From NCBI GenBank assembly GCA_902591275.1, contig CACJAC010000006.1, positions 1 through 53,194 of the forward strand: a stretch of 53,194 nt of DNA, written 5' to 3'. Below are positions 30,831-39,358 of the stretch, piece by piece. The notes under the pieces are model-generated. The model did not search any database and was not told the origin of the DNA. It saw nothing but the letters and a program-made list of their open reading frames with translations. Within the stretch, counting starts at the first letter, position 1, and every line of letters starts with the position of its first letter. The DNA comes from an uncultured Prochlorococcus sp. (lineage in GTDB: Bacteria; Cyanobacteriota; Cyanobacteriia; PCC-6307; Cyanobiaceae). Position numbers and translations under genes: made by a program.

Positions 30831-31549
30831 ATAGATTCATCAATTAAATTGGAAATTTTTTTTATAATATTTCTTTTGAATTCATCATCAGCCCAGTCTC
30901 CCAAGAAATTTTCTCTTATTCCTGCGCTTGCAATTATAGTATGAGTACCTTTTAGCATTACCCCCCTAGAATTATCTTCTTTTCTTGCTTTCAGACAAGA
31001 AAATAATTTATCTGTTTGATCTAATTTGTCTTGGTTGAATTTTATTAGGAAGTTATTTTTTTGATTATATGTTTTTTCAATTAATAGCAAAGTTCTTTCA
31101 GGACTTGGGCTAAATTCACTGTTGAATTCTAATTTTTTAGAAATTTGTTTCAATAATGGAATTGATTTGTTAGCACTAAAATTATTAAAACTAATGGATA
31201 TGAATTTTTCGCAATTTCTTCCGCCATCAGGAGAAATTAAATGAAGTTTACAGCCTAGGCTATGACCAATTCTTATTGAAGGAATTGATGCCCCTATTCT
31301 CTTGGATAAAGATATTCGGCAATTCTTAAAATCTTTCCATGCTTTGATAGCAAGTTGTTGGTGATCAAATTGTGGTGTGTATTTATATGCATGTACTGCA
31401 TAATTTTTATTAATTAAACTCTCTATGAATCTTCTATAAGTTAAATCTGGTTTAGAAGCTAAATAACTTCCACCAATAAATTCAACAATTTTTTTTGGAT
31501 TTGAAGGCCAATAACAGAAATTGTTATATTGAAATTTTGTAAAAGTCAT
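30827..31549 (-). CDS. DUF1350 family protein (alpha/beta-hydrolase-like)
   Basis: 240-residue protein of the cyanobacterial and chloroplast DUF1350 family, which has an alpha/beta-hydrolase-like fold. Recognised by [25 protein letters not shown] (read in parts, about 17-42), SLGCKLHLI (nucleophile-elbow-like, Gly-x-Ser-x-Gly replaced by GHSLGCK), and the final [10 protein letters not shown] segment. Function is not known to me. Its stop interlocks with the acs stop by 4 bases, so no terminator fits between the two genes. Confidence 0.82.
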   Translation of the reverse strand: MTFTKFQYNNFCYWPSNPKKIVEFIGGSYLASKPDLTYRRFIESLINKNYAVHAYKYTPQFDHQQLAIKAWKDFKNCRISLSKRIGASIPSIRIGHSLGCKLHLISPDGGRNCEKFISISFNNFSANKSIPLLKQISKKLEFNSEFSPSPERTLLLIEKTYNQKNNFLIKFNQDKLDQTDKLFSCLKARKEDNSRGVMLKGTHTIIASAGIRENFLGDWADDEFKRNIIKKISNLIDESI

Positions 31550-31665
31550 CTTTCATAAGCTAAAAATGTTTCAAAAAATATTTTCTAGACTGTTTTTTAA
31601 TTTATATTAATTTAAAAGAAATATTTATTAAATGCGTCAAGATAAATGAAAGTATTTTGAGTTAA

Positions 31666-32445
31666 TTGGAACTATTTAATAAAAAAGAATTAAATCAATT
31701 GGATTTTCTTCATGATCAAATTAACACCAATCCCTCTGAAGAGAGAGTAACGAATAAAAATAAAAAAATTGAAAAAATTTTAATTCTTGATACTGAAACA
31801 ACAGGTTTAGACGAAAATAAAGATGAAGTGATAGAAATAGGTTGCATCTTATTTGATGTATCTTTTAAATGTGTACTTTCACAAGTTTCTTTTTTATTTC
31901 CAGTTAATAATAATGAAGCCGAACATGTAAATGGTATATCTGCAGAAGTAACTAATATCTCTCAACCATGGGAAGATGGATTGAATTTCTTTCTAAAACT
32001 TGTTGATTCTTCAGATTTCATCGTTGCTCATAATGTGGAGTTTGATAAGAAATGGTTTGGAAAAGGAAGATTGCCTAAGCTTAATAAGAAATGGATATGT
32101 AGTTTAGAGGATATTAATTGGTCTTTTCAAAAATCACTAAAAACAAGACCTTCAGTAACTGATCTAGCCTTATCTTTTTCAATACCAGTTTGGAATTTAC
32201 ATAGAGCTTTATCTGATTGCTTTTATATATCTGAGGTCTTCAAAAAATGCGACAACTTAGAGGCCCTTTTACTTAAAGCCACCGAACCAAGGTTTTTATA
32301 CAAGGCTTTGGTTAGTTATGAAGATAGGTCTCTAGCTAAAAATGCTGGGTTCAGATGGAATAGTCCTGTCCAAGGAGCTTGGTCAAGAAAATTAACTACT
32401 GATGAGGCAAAAAATCTTGATTTTAGAGTTGAGATTTTGAATTAA
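31666..32445 (+). CDS. DEDDh-family 3'-5' exonuclease (DnaQ/epsilon-like)
   Basis: 259 residues, starting at TTG directly after an in-frame TAA (31663-31665). The three exonuclease motifs are intact: Exo I ILDTETTGLDE (Asp42, Glu44), Exo II FIVAHNVEFD, Exo III HRALSDCFY, giving the DEDDh set. A C-terminal tail of about 60 residues (YKALVSYEDRSLAKNAGFRW...GAWSRKL) is not part of the core and resembles a DUF3820-like tail seen with some exonucleases. Whether it proofreads with PolIII or acts in repair or RNA trimming cannot be told. No other plausible start exists before Exo I. Confidence 0.85.
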   Translation: MELFNKKELNQLDFLHDQINTNPSEERVTNKNKKIEKILILDTETTGLDENKDEVIEIGCILFDVSFKCVLSQVSFLFPVNNNEAEHVNGISAEVTNISQPWEDGLNFFLKLVDSSDFIVAHNVEFDKKWFGKGRLPKLNKKWICSLEDINWSFQKSLKTRPSVTDLALSFSIPVWNLHRALSDCFYISEVFKKCDNLEALLLKATEPRFLYKALVSYEDRSLAKNAGFRWNSPVQGAWSRKLTTDEAKNLDFRVEILN

Positions 32446-32475
32446 TATTCAATAAATTTTTGACTAAGAAAATAT

Positions 32476-32898
32476 CTAGTGCATCTTACAAGGCATCCAT
32501 TTATTACCCATTTTATGTGCTCCAATACATCCATATTTTGAAGCAGCCTTTTCAGCCTCTTGTTTAGTGTTAAATAGATCTGACATCATATTTTCCTTAT
32601 TTGAATTTGAAATTTGTTTGGAATGATTATGATGATTTTTATGAGAATTAGGTGAATATTCCCATATCCCCATGGTAGTAACACCGGCAGAGATAATTCC
32701 CATCCCGACTACTGATAAATTGACTATTCCCATTGCGACTGCGCCAAAAGAAAATACACCCATTGGGACTACCCCTATACTTACTACTCCCATTGGAACT
32801 ATTCCTATTGAAACTATACCAAGAGGTGCTATGCCAAAAGCAATTTTTTTGGGTTTTGTCCCGCAATGTTGATTCTCTTTACTTTTATTAATTCCCAA
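32476..32898 (-). CDS. 5-residue glycine-repeat protein with C-terminal DUF3721 domain
   Basis: 140 residues; the start is TTG at 32898, the only usual start codon after the upstream in-frame TAA. From residue 22 to 76 the chain has a strict five-residue period, G-[IVA]-[VAFIT]-x-[MILFA], eleven times (one Gly replaced by Ser62), then a His/Asn/Ser linker. The C-terminal about 35 residues (LFNTKQEAEKAASKYGCIGAH, KMGNKWMPCKMH) match DUF3721, a small cyanobacterial domain with two conserved cysteines. The repeat is hydrophobic without charges and could form a beta-solenoid or membrane hairpins. Function is unknown. Confidence 0.8.
   Translation of the reverse strand: MGINKSKENQHCGTKPKKIAFGIAPLGIVSIGIVPMGVVSIGVVPMGVFSFGAVAMGIVNLSVVGMGIISAGVTTMGIWEYSPNSHKNHHNHSKQISNSNKENMMSDLFNTKQEAEKAASKYGCIGAHKMGNKWMPCKMH
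32671..32835 (-). repeat. tandem 15-base/5-residue repeat inside the DUF3721 gene
   Basis: Eleven consecutive 15-base units encode the glycine-led pentapeptides. Some neighbouring pairs share a 30-base super-unit, such as the two copies beginning CCCATTGGGACTACCCCTAT and CCCATTGGAACTATTCCTAT on the plus strand near 32758-32817. The protein period is kept better than the DNA, so the repeats are old and held by selection on the protein rather than fresh slippage. Confidence 0.85.
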
Positions 32899-32996
32899 TA
32901 GTTTTTCTAAATGTTAAATTAAAATTATCTCACAAAATAACCAATCAAAGATTAATTTCTAGATGAATTAAAAATTTTGAATTATTTTTTAGAACT

Positions 32997-34277
32997 TTGA
33001 ATAACTTAAAAAATCTTAGAGGAACAGTAGATTTGCTGCCTGATCAATTAATAAAGTGGCAAAACGTTGAAAAAATTTTATTAGAGCAGCTTTCTAGAGC
33101 ATCCATCAAAGAAATAAGAACACCAATATTGGAAATGACCGAATTATTTATAAGAGGAATTGGTGAAGGAACAGATGTTGTCAGTAAGGAAATGTATACA
33201 TTTCTTGATAGGGGGGAGAGATCTTGCACTCTAAGACCTGAAGGAACAGCCTCAGTCGCACGAGCGTTAATACAAAACGGAATATCTTCTAATCCTCTGC
33301 AAAAACTTTGGTACATGGGTCCTATGTTTCGATACGAAAGACCTCAAGCAGGCAGGCAAAGACAGTTTCATCAATTAGGTGTTGAGTTTATAGGTCATGA
33401 TTCAGTTAGAAGTGATGTTGAAATTATTGCTTTAGCTTGGGATATATTAGGCAAATTAGGAATAAAAGAACTCAATCTTGAAATAAATACTTTGGGCGAT
33501 CTTAATGATAGATTAAATTTTCAAAAATCTTTTTTAAAATGGTTAGAAAAAAATAAAGATTCTCTAGATTTAGATTCTCAGAATAGAATTTCTAAAAACC
33601 CTTTGAGGATTTTGGACTCAAAGAATATTCAAACTAAAAAAGTTCTCGAAAATGCACCAAGATTATTTAATTTTTTATCTGAAAAAAGTCATAACAGATA
33701 TTTAGACTTAAAAAGACAATTAGAGGTTTTAAAAATACCTTATGTAGAAAATTTTAATCTTGTAAGAGGTTTAGATTACTACACTCATACAGCTTTTGAA
33801 ATTACTAGTGGGTCTTTGGGCTCCCAAGCTACAGTTTGCGGAGGAGGGAGATACGACGATTTAATAAAACAAATGGGAGGGCCAAACACTCCTGCAATTG
33901 GTTTCGCTATTGGTTTAGAAAGATTAATTTTACTCGCAGGAAAAGAGCTTGAAATTCCAAGAAATACTGATATCTATATCATTAATCAAGGCATAGTTGC
34001 TGAATCATTAGCAATGGATTTATCTAGAAAATTAAGAAATTACGATTTGTTAGTTGAGTTAGATTTAAGCGGAGCCTCATTCTCTAAGCAATTTAAAAAG
34101 GCAAATAAACTTAAATCTAAAAGTATTATTGTTATTGGTGATAATGAGGCAGTTAATGGGGAATTTATTATAAGGCTCTTTGATCAATCAGGTAATGGGA
34201 ATGAAGAGGAGGTCATATCTTTTGAGAATGATATTAAATTAGAAAATTGGATAAACAATAACTTACTTATAAAGTGA
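32997..34277 (+). CDS. hisS: histidyl-tRNA synthetase
   Basis: Class II synthetase charging tRNA-His. The 426-residue protein starts at TTG 32997 ([15 protein letters not shown]). Motif 1 region around [10 protein letters not shown], motif 2 [20 protein letters not shown], the His-specific loop [15 protein letters not shown], and motif 3 [13 protein letters not shown] are all present. It lies in the class-wide length range. The following small gene starts at the stop codon, giving a TGATG junction. Confidence 0.96.
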   Translation: MNNLKNLRGTVDLLPDQLIKWQNVEKILLEQLSRASIKEIRTPILEMTELFIRGIGEGTDVVSKEMYTFLDRGERSCTLRPEGTASVARALIQNGISSNPLQKLWYMGPMFRYERPQAGRQRQFHQLGVEFIGHDSVRSDVEIIALAWDILGKLGIKELNLEINTLGDLNDRLNFQKSFLKWLEKNKDSLDLDSQNRISKNPLRILDSKNIQTKKVLENAPRLFNFLSEKSHNRYLDLKRQLEVLKIPYVENFNLVRGLDYYTHTAFEITSGSLGSQATVCGGGRYDDLIKQMGGPNTPAIGFAIGLERLILLAGKELEIPRNTDIYIINQGIVAESLAMDLSRKLRNYDLLVELDLSGASFSKQFKKANKLKSKSIIVIGDNEAVNGEFIIRLFDQSGNGNEEEVISFENDIKLENWINNNLLIK

Positions 34278-34567
34278 TGTTCTTGAAGATAGTGATAATT
34301 TTTCTTTTTATAATTATTTTTTTTAATTTAAGGAATTTTCTTAAATTAAATAGAAAACAAAAAGTTTTTAATTCTAAAAAAATAACAACTTTTAATAAAA
34401 AGAATCTTAATAATTGGATGAATTTAACTAAAAAAGAAAGATATAACTTAACAAAACAAGATTCTCTTAACTACATGGATAAAAGAAAACTTTTATTAGA
34501 CGAAATTAGAAATGAATATAAGAAAATATCTAGAAAAAATTCTGAGGGGAACATTAAGAAAAAATAA
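34277..34567 (+). CDS. small single-pass membrane protein, unknown
   Basis: 96 residues from ATG 34277 (an in-frame GTG lies one codon earlier, inside hisS). A single N-terminal membrane segment (about 3-20, FLKIVIIFLFIIIFF) is followed by a highly basic Lys/Asn-rich tail with LNNWMNLTKKERYNLTKQDSL. I do not recognise a family. Its start shares one base with the hisS stop (TGATG), so it is likely translated from the hisS mRNA. Lys/Asn richness follows the AT bias. Confidence 0.7.
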   Translation: MFLKIVIIFLFIIIFFNLRNFLKLNRKQKVFNSKKITTFNKKNLNNWMNLTKKERYNLTKQDSLNYMDKRKLLLDEIRNEYKKISRKNSEGNIKKK

Positions 34568-34569
34568 TT

Positions 34570-34869
34570 TTGGAAAATTACTGGACTTCTAATAAACCTA
34601 TAAATGGATTAAGACATTTTGTTTTAGTAAGTGAGACTAAAGAAAAAGGAAATATTAGTTTTTTAATGGTTTCAGTCCTTGATTCTGAAATTAACTTAAA
34701 AACTACACAAGAAGAATTAATAAATAGTGGAGATTGGCAGAAGGGTTGGATCAATCTTTCAAAGCATCAATCGATTACAGAAGAATACGTTAACTATAAA
34801 TCCATTAATCAAGGAAAGGGTATCGATGAGATATTCATTAATGAAGATTCTTTATTTAATATTTCTTAA
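34570..34869 (+). CDS. TIGR02450-like Trp-rich small protein
   Basis: 99 residues from TTG 34570, 2 bases after the preceding stop. The pattern YWTSNKPINGLRHFVLV, then VSVLDSEINLKTTQEELINSGDWQKGW, agrees with the small tryptophan-rich TIGR02450 family of cyanobacteria and marine bacteria, which has W-T-s-x-x-P-i-x-G-x-R-H-F and a final W-x-x-G-W. The extra 25-residue tail is not part of that family core. Function is unknown; likely co-transcribed with hisS. Confidence 0.7.
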   Translation: MENYWTSNKPINGLRHFVLVSETKEKGNISFLMVSVLDSEINLKTTQEELINSGDWQKGWINLSKHQSITEEYVNYKSINQGKGIDEIFINEDSLFNIS

Positions 34870-35005
34870 TTTGATATAAATCTTTCAAATCTTTTTTCTT
34901 TGTAAATACTAGGTTTTTTGTGACTTAATAATTATTTAAAAGTTTTACCCCTTTCAAAAAAATAAAATTAACGTTATCAAGGATTTATTATATTTACTTA
35001 ATTCA

Positions 35006-35239
35006 ATGTTAGGGGATATGTGGAGCTCATCTGAGTTGACCTCTGAAAAACTGGGAATAACTGAAATTAAACTTTCTTTTTTACGTGAAAATGGAATACT
35101 CAAGCCTGGGATTCATTGGAAAAGCTCTCCACTCGGTCAGAAAAAACCTTGGAAACCCAAAGCGCTTTACAATGTAAAAATGTGCAGAGAAATAATTAAT
35201 AAATTTTATTCTGAAGAAAACTATAATATCGCAGCCTAA
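35006..35239 (+). CDS. small putative helix-turn-helix protein, unknown
   Basis: 77 residues. MWSSSELTSEKLGITEIKLSFLREN then GILKPGIHWK has the look of a MerR/excisionase-type winged helix (helix, turn, recognition helix, then G-x-L-x-x-G-x-H-W wing), followed by WKPKALYNVKMCREII. Such small Xis-like proteins are often phage-derived, but no integrase, tRNA or att site is near. DNA binding is inference. The start is ATG 35006; a second ATG lies four codons later. Confidence 0.6.
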   Translation: MLGDMWSSSELTSEKLGITEIKLSFLRENGILKPGIHWKSSPLGQKKPWKPKALYNVKMCREIINKFYSEENYNIAA

Positions 35240-35283
35240 AAAATGATTTTATCCTGATTAATTTGAGAAAATATATAAAATAT

Positions 35284-35460
35284 TCATTCGATTAGATTCT
35301 CATCCTTACACTCAATAAGAGTGTTTTGCAAAGTTGGATATAAGTTAATCATATTTATATATTGTTTCGATTTTCTGTAAGATTTTGCAGCCTTTTTGTA
35401 ATGAACTTCAGATTTCATTTCTAGTGAAAATTTTCTAGAAGACTCTTGAGAAGTAGTCAT
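35284..35460 (-). CDS. small 58-residue basic protein, unknown
   Basis: An intact ATG-to-TGA frame of 59 codons in the gap before pcbA. The product starts MTTSQESSRKFSLEMKSE and continues with a Lys/Tyr-rich helical stretch, HYKKAAKSYRKSKQYINM, ending acidic with ECKDENLIE. The predicted amphipathic helix and balanced codon use make it look more like a gene than chance, but no family is recognised and there is no clear ribosome-binding site. It is divergent from the short ORF at 35469. Confidence 0.45.
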   Translation of the reverse strand: MTTSQESSRKFSLEMKSEVHYKKAAKSYRKSKQYINMINLYPTLQNTLIECKDENLIE

Positions 35461-35468
35461 AATATTAG

Positions 35469-35561
35469 ATGTCTTATCCCATATTTAATAATTGTTTGAA
35501 AATGAGGCAACAACCTCCATGGTGTAATGAAACAAAACATCGTTTAATGTCAGCAAAATGA
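35469..35561 (+). CDS. possible 30-residue peptide upstream of pcbA
   Basis: A short ATG-to-TGA frame starting MSYPIFNNCLKMRQQPPW and ending CNETKHRLMSAK. An internal ATG at 35502 would give 19 residues. Composition (two Cys, Trp, Pro pair, few Lys) is unlike random AT-rich sequence, which is the only support. It starts 8 bases from the divergent 58-residue ORF. It could equally be noncoding leader sequence of pcbA. Confidence 0.25.
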   Translation: MSYPIFNNCLKMRQQPPWCNETKHRLMSAK

Positions 35562-35790
35562 AATCTTTTTGACTTATTTGAATTTAAAAATACTGGTTTA
35601 TTTGATAGAACTTATATCTCTGAGAATAATTTTTCTTCATTAAATCTACCTTCTTTACTCTTGTCTTGCCCTACGAATAATTTTTGTTTAGTAATAGTTA
35701 GGATTAATAACCTTTACAATTTTGTTATGAATTAAACTGTTTGGTGAAATATAAAGTATTCTCAAAACGTTTAAGCTAATCAATTCCTAA
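35562..35790 (+). promoter_or_regulatory. pcbA upstream region
   Basis: 229 bases with no recognised gene lead into pcbA. TATAAA at 35750-35755 is a candidate -10 box about 35 bases before the ATG, but no good -35 element stands at the right distance. TTTACA at 35713-35718 is -35-like, yet has no -10 partner. An abundant antenna mRNA would be expected to have a strong promoter here. I see no riboswitch or tRNA. Confidence 0.35.
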
Positions 35791-36849
35791 ATGCAAACAT
35801 ATGGAAATCCAGATACTACCTATGGATGGTGGGCTGGTAATTCAGGTGTAGCAAATCGCTCAGGAAAATTCATTGCTGCTCATGTAGCTCATGCAGGATT
35901 AATTGTTTTCTGGGCGGGTGCATTCACCCTTTTTGAACTTTCACGATTTGACCCAAGCGTCCCAATGGGTCATCAACCTCTAATCGTTCTTCCTCACTTA
36001 GCAACTCTTGGGATAGGGTTTGATGCTAATGGTGTTGCGATGGGAGATACTAAACCTGTTCTAGCGATAGCAATAGTTCACTTAGTTTCTTCTATGGTTT
36101 TAGCAGCCGGAGGACTTTTACACTCTTTACTTCTTCCTGGAAATCTAGAAGATTCTGATGTAGCAAGAGCTAGAAAATTCAATATTGAATGGGATAATCC
36201 AGACAAATTGACATTTATTCTTGGTCACCATCTAATTATTCTTGGTTTCGCAGTTATTGCTTTTGTCGAATGGGCAAGAGTTCATGGAATTTATGATCCA
36301 GCTATTGGTTCTGTAAGACAGGTTGAGTATGAATTAAATTTGGCCAAAATTTGGAATCACCAAACAGACTTTTTGACTATTGATAGCCTTGAAGAAGTAA
36401 TGGGAGGTCATGCTTTCCTTGCTTTCGTTGAGATTACTGGTGGTGCTTGGCATATTGCTACTAAGCAAGTTGGTGAATATACCAAATTCAAAGGTAAAGG
36501 ACTTCTCTCTGCAGAAGCTGTTCTCTCATGGTCACTAGCTGGAATAGGCTGGATGGCTATTATTGCAGCTTTCTGGAGTGCAGCTAACACAACAGTTTAT
36601 CCAACTGAATTCTTTGGTGAACCACTTGAATTGAAGTTTAGTATTTCGCCTTATTGGGTAGACACAGTTGATCTCCCTGATGGTGAGTACACTTCAAGGG
36701 CATGGTTAGCTAATGTTCATTACTATTTTGGATTCTTCTTTATTCAAGGTCATCTATGGCACGCTTTAAGAGCACTAGGCTTTGATTTCAAGAGAGTTAC
36801 AAATGCTATCAGTAATATTGATAGTGCAACAGTTACTCTTAAAGATTAA
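35791..36849 (+). CDS. pcbA: Pcb divinyl chlorophyll a/b-binding antenna protein
   Basis: Six-helix thylakoid antenna protein of the CP43/IsiA/Pcb family, the main light-harvesting complex of Prochlorococcus in place of phycobilisomes. The 352-residue protein starts [21 protein letters not shown] and has the chlorophyll-ligand histidines in HVAHAG, HLVSSM, GHHLI, GHAFLAF and the late [14 protein letters not shown]. The large lumenal loop of CP43 (PsbC) is absent, as expected for Pcb. One pcb copy is visible in this window; high-light strains are known to need only one. An intrinsic terminator follows. Confidence 0.95.
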   Translation: MQTYGNPDTTYGWWAGNSGVANRSGKFIAAHVAHAGLIVFWAGAFTLFELSRFDPSVPMGHQPLIVLPHLATLGIGFDANGVAMGDTKPVLAIAIVHLVSSMVLAAGGLLHSLLLPGNLEDSDVARARKFNIEWDNPDKLTFILGHHLIILGFAVIAFVEWARVHGIYDPAIGSVRQVEYELNLAKIWNHQTDFLTIDSLEEVMGGHAFLAFVEITGGAWHIATKQVGEYTKFKGKGLLSAEAVLSWSLAGIGWMAIIAAFWSAANTTVYPTEFFGEPLELKFSISPYWVDTVDLPDGEYTSRAWLANVHYYFGFFFIQGHLWHALRALGFDFKRVTNAISNIDSATVTLKD

Positions 36850-36873
36850 TCTTCAAATTTTCTTACTAATATC

Positions 36874-36902
36874 AAAAGGCTCCTCTTATGGGAGCCTTTT
36901 TT
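36874..36902 (+). terminator. intrinsic terminator after pcbA
   Basis: A perfect 10-base stem, AAAAGGCTCC (36874-36883) with GGAGCCTTTT (36891-36900), closed by a 7-base loop and running into a T tract. It lies 25 bases after the pcbA stop. It is the only clear GC-containing hairpin-T terminator I find in the window. Confidence 0.9.
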
Positions 36903-36942
36903 ATTTGAAAAATTTTGTTTATTAATTTAGATTTAGAATTAT

Positions 36943-38331
36943 ATGTTTTTGAAATCATTGAATATTTTTTCGCTACAGAATAAAGATATTTTTTCAAATT
37001 CTCTATTGATAAGTTTTTTTGGATTGTTAATTATATTTTTTTTGTTGATTTTTGGAAGGAAATTTAAACTAGCTGTTCAACTCGAGAGATTTGGATTGCC
37101 GATAGCCGTCATATCAGGAATTTTAGGTATATCTATAGGCCCATTTGGTGCGATACACTTTTTACCAAAAGAAACAATAAATGTTTGGAGTAATTTTCCT
37201 ACTCCTCTTTTATCATTAGTCTTCGCAACTTTAATGATGGGAAGACCTATACCGAATATAAATGGTTTAGTTAAACCGATTTTTAATCAATTTCTTTTAG
37301 CTCTTTCACTAGGTTTCGGACAATTTTTTGTCGGCGGCCTTGTTGTTAAATATTTTCTGCCTCCATCTATGGACGCAAATCCTCTAATGGGTTGTTTAAT
37401 AGAGGTAGGTTTTGAGGGCGGTCATGGAGCCGCATCAATAATCGGTGAAAGTTTTAATAAACTAGGTTTCCCAAATGGTTTAGATCTTGGTTTGGCTATG
37501 GCAACAATGGGTCTTTTATCCTCTTCAATATTGGGTAGCATATTTATCTTTATTGGTAGAACTTTAGGCCTTTCAGATACTGAGGAAATTCTTGAACAGA
37601 AAGATACTTTAAATGGAAAAAATAAGATTAGAATTTTTGCAGATTTTAGAATTTTTATAATAAATCTTGGATTCTCTGGTTTGGCAATTTCTTTTGGTGT
37701 TTTGCTTCTTAAATTTTTAAGGTATATTTCAAGTCCTTTTGGTGATTTTTCGAAGGAAATTATTTTTTCACTACCAGTATTCCCTTTTATTCTTATAGGT
37801 TCGCTTCTTATTAGATATATTTTAGAAAAAACCAAAAATACAGAATTTATTTCAAATATTCTGCAAAGGGAGATTGGTATTTTATCAACGGACTTATTGA
37901 TTTTTACAGCTATGGCGAGTTTAGATATTGCAGTTGTTTTTGATAATTGGATACTTATTTTAGTATTTACTATTTTCGGTTTATTTTGGAATTTAATCTG
38001 CATTGCTTATTTCGCATACTTTATTTTTGATGATTATTGGTTTGAAAAAAGTTTGATAGAGTTTGGGAATTCTACTGGTGTAGTAGCTTCTGGGTTACTT
38101 CTTTTAAGGCTTGCAGATCCTAAAAATATTTCTAAGACTTTACCAATTTTTACGTCAAAACAGCTATTTGCTCAATTAATTCTTTCTGGGGGACTATTCA
38201 CAGTTCTTGCACCATTAATGATTTCTAAAATTGGGTTAGATTATTGGACAGAAATTTGTGCCTTAATTACATTCGCAATTCTTTCTATCGCATTGATTCT
38301 TAACAAAGTAGAGATGAAAAAGTTTCAATAA
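36943..38331 (+). CDS. gltS: sodium/glutamate symporter (GltS family)
   Basis: Inner-membrane sodium-coupled carrier of the ESS/GltS family, 462 residues with about ten to twelve hydrophobic segments. Family segments are QLERFGLPIAVISGILG near the N-terminus and LIEVGFEGGHGAASIIGESF, the conserved G-G-x-G-x-A loop in the first half, with a related FGNSTGVVASGLLLLR loop in the second half. It is longer than E. coli GltS (about 400). Glutamate is the usual substrate, but distant members may carry other anions. Confidence 0.85.
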   Translation: MFLKSLNIFSLQNKDIFSNSLLISFFGLLIIFFLLIFGRKFKLAVQLERFGLPIAVISGILGISIGPFGAIHFLPKETINVWSNFPTPLLSLVFATLMMGRPIPNINGLVKPIFNQFLLALSLGFGQFFVGGLVVKYFLPPSMDANPLMGCLIEVGFEGGHGAASIIGESFNKLGFPNGLDLGLAMATMGLLSSSILGSIFIFIGRTLGLSDTEEILEQKDTLNGKNKIRIFADFRIFIINLGFSGLAISFGVLLLKFLRYISSPFGDFSKEIIFSLPVFPFILIGSLLIRYILEKTKNTEFISNILQREIGILSTDLLIFTAMASLDIAVVFDNWILILVFTIFGLFWNLICIAYFAYFIFDDYWFEKSLIEFGNSTGVVASGLLLLRLADPKNISKTLPIFTSKQLFAQLILSGGLFTVLAPLMISKIGLDYWTEICALITFAILSIALILNKVEMKKFQ

Positions 38332-38370
38332 GAACTCTAGAATGGTAAAAAGCATAAATTTTTTATTTTA

Positions 38371-38628
38371 ATGTCATTTACACCCTACGATATTCCGCCT
38401 CAAGAAAATAAAGGTAAGTGGTTTAGGAGTCATTTACTTGGAAGGGAAATAGAACTTGGTGAATTGTATAGTCTTGGATCAAATGATTTAGATTTGCTTA
38501 TGGCGGAGACCGCAGAAATCAGAAGTGATCTTGATTTTAAGGAAAAAAATATAGGCAAATTTAGGACCGCAGGTTATTTTTTGGAGTTAGCAAGAATAAT
38601 TGAGAAAAGAAAGTTGTTAGAAAGTTAA
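38371..38628 (+). CDS. small conserved-looking soluble protein, unknown
   Basis: 85 residues from ATG 38371. Acidic and helical in character: an N-terminal MSFTPYDIPPQENKGKWF then HLLGREIELGELYSLGSNDLDLLMAE, and a C-terminal helix LELARIIEKRKLLES. No known motif is recognised. Its codon use looks normal for the neighbourhood. The stop interlocks with that of the convergent GST-like gene (TTAA at 38625-38628), which supports it being a real gene end. Confidence 0.65.
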   Translation: MSFTPYDIPPQENKGKWFRSHLLGREIELGELYSLGSNDLDLLMAETAEIRSDLDFKEKNIGKFRTAGYFLELARIIEKRKLLES

Positions 38629-39284
38629 TTAGATGGAAAATAATTCTTTCTAGAATTTGGTTCCCATAATTCGTATTTATACATTAACGACTTAAATTCT
38701 CTATTTTTCTCAAACGAATCTAACCAGCTTTTTATTGATGATTCAAAATAATTTGTTCTTTTTTGACTTTCACAAGCGATTCTGAATTGTCTTACAAAAG
38801 GCCAAATAGACCAATCAGCGATTGTTGGGCTATCTCCAAAAAAGTATTTTTTTTCGGCAAGAAGTTCGTTCCATCTCTTTATAAATTTAATCGCATTTGT
38901 GAAATGAAATTCTTGATCACTATCTTTATATCTTGTGGCATATTTAAATCGATCTAAATGATATTTGAATACGTTATCGTTTTCATTAATTATTTCAAAA
39001 ATATCTTCCTTTTTGTTCTCAGGTAAATAAATTAATTTGACGTTTTCCTTTTTCGACTCTGAGAGAGCCCATAGGATGATTTCAAGACTTTCTTCAATAA
39101 CTTCACTATTTTTTTTTATAAGAATTGGCACCGTTTTCGTCTTTGAATTATTTAAAAAATCTAGAGGTTTATTTTTTAAATCAATTTCTCTTATCTCTAC
39201 TTTTATTTCGCAAATTAATAGGGCCCATCTTGCACGAATTGCATATGGACATCTTCGAAATGAATATAAAATATCGTTTTTCAT
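38625..39284 (-). CDS. glutathione S-transferase-like protein
   Basis: 219-residue thioredoxin-fold plus helical protein of the GST family. CPYAIRARWAL (12-22) gives a Cys at the active-site position, as in glutaredoxin-like or omega-type GSTs, not the usual Ser or Tyr. TVPIL (cis-Pro, GSH binding) and EVIEESLEIILWAL follow, and the C-terminal half has the GST helical domain (ADWSIWPFVRQFRI). Function may be thiol reductase or lyase rather than detoxification. Substrate unknown. Confidence 0.85.
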   Translation of the reverse strand: MKNDILYSFRRCPYAIRARWALLICEIKVEIREIDLKNKPLDFLNNSKTKTVPILIKKNSEVIEESLEIILWALSESKKENVKLIYLPENKKEDIFEIINENDNVFKYHLDRFKYATRYKDSDQEFHFTNAIKFIKRWNELLAEKKYFFGDSPTIADWSIWPFVRQFRIACESQKRTNYFESSIKSWLDSFEKNREFKSLMYKYELWEPNSRKNYFPSN

Positions 39285-39358
39285 ATTGTAAAAACTTTTA
39301 ATTTCCCTAATTCTTTTAGTATTATCTAAGTAGGAACAGTATTAATTTTACAACGCAA

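Noticed and set aside
32672..32872. Plus-strand ORF antisense to the glycine-repeat gene
   Set aside because: It is a shadow: the repeated 15-base unit keeps the opposite strand open, and the product is a Pro/Ile/Thr repeat without any further domain.
35791..36849. isiA or psbC identity for the antenna gene
   Set aside because: The large lumenal CP43 loop is absent and the C-terminus and MQTYGNP start match Pcb; no isiB flavodoxin follows.
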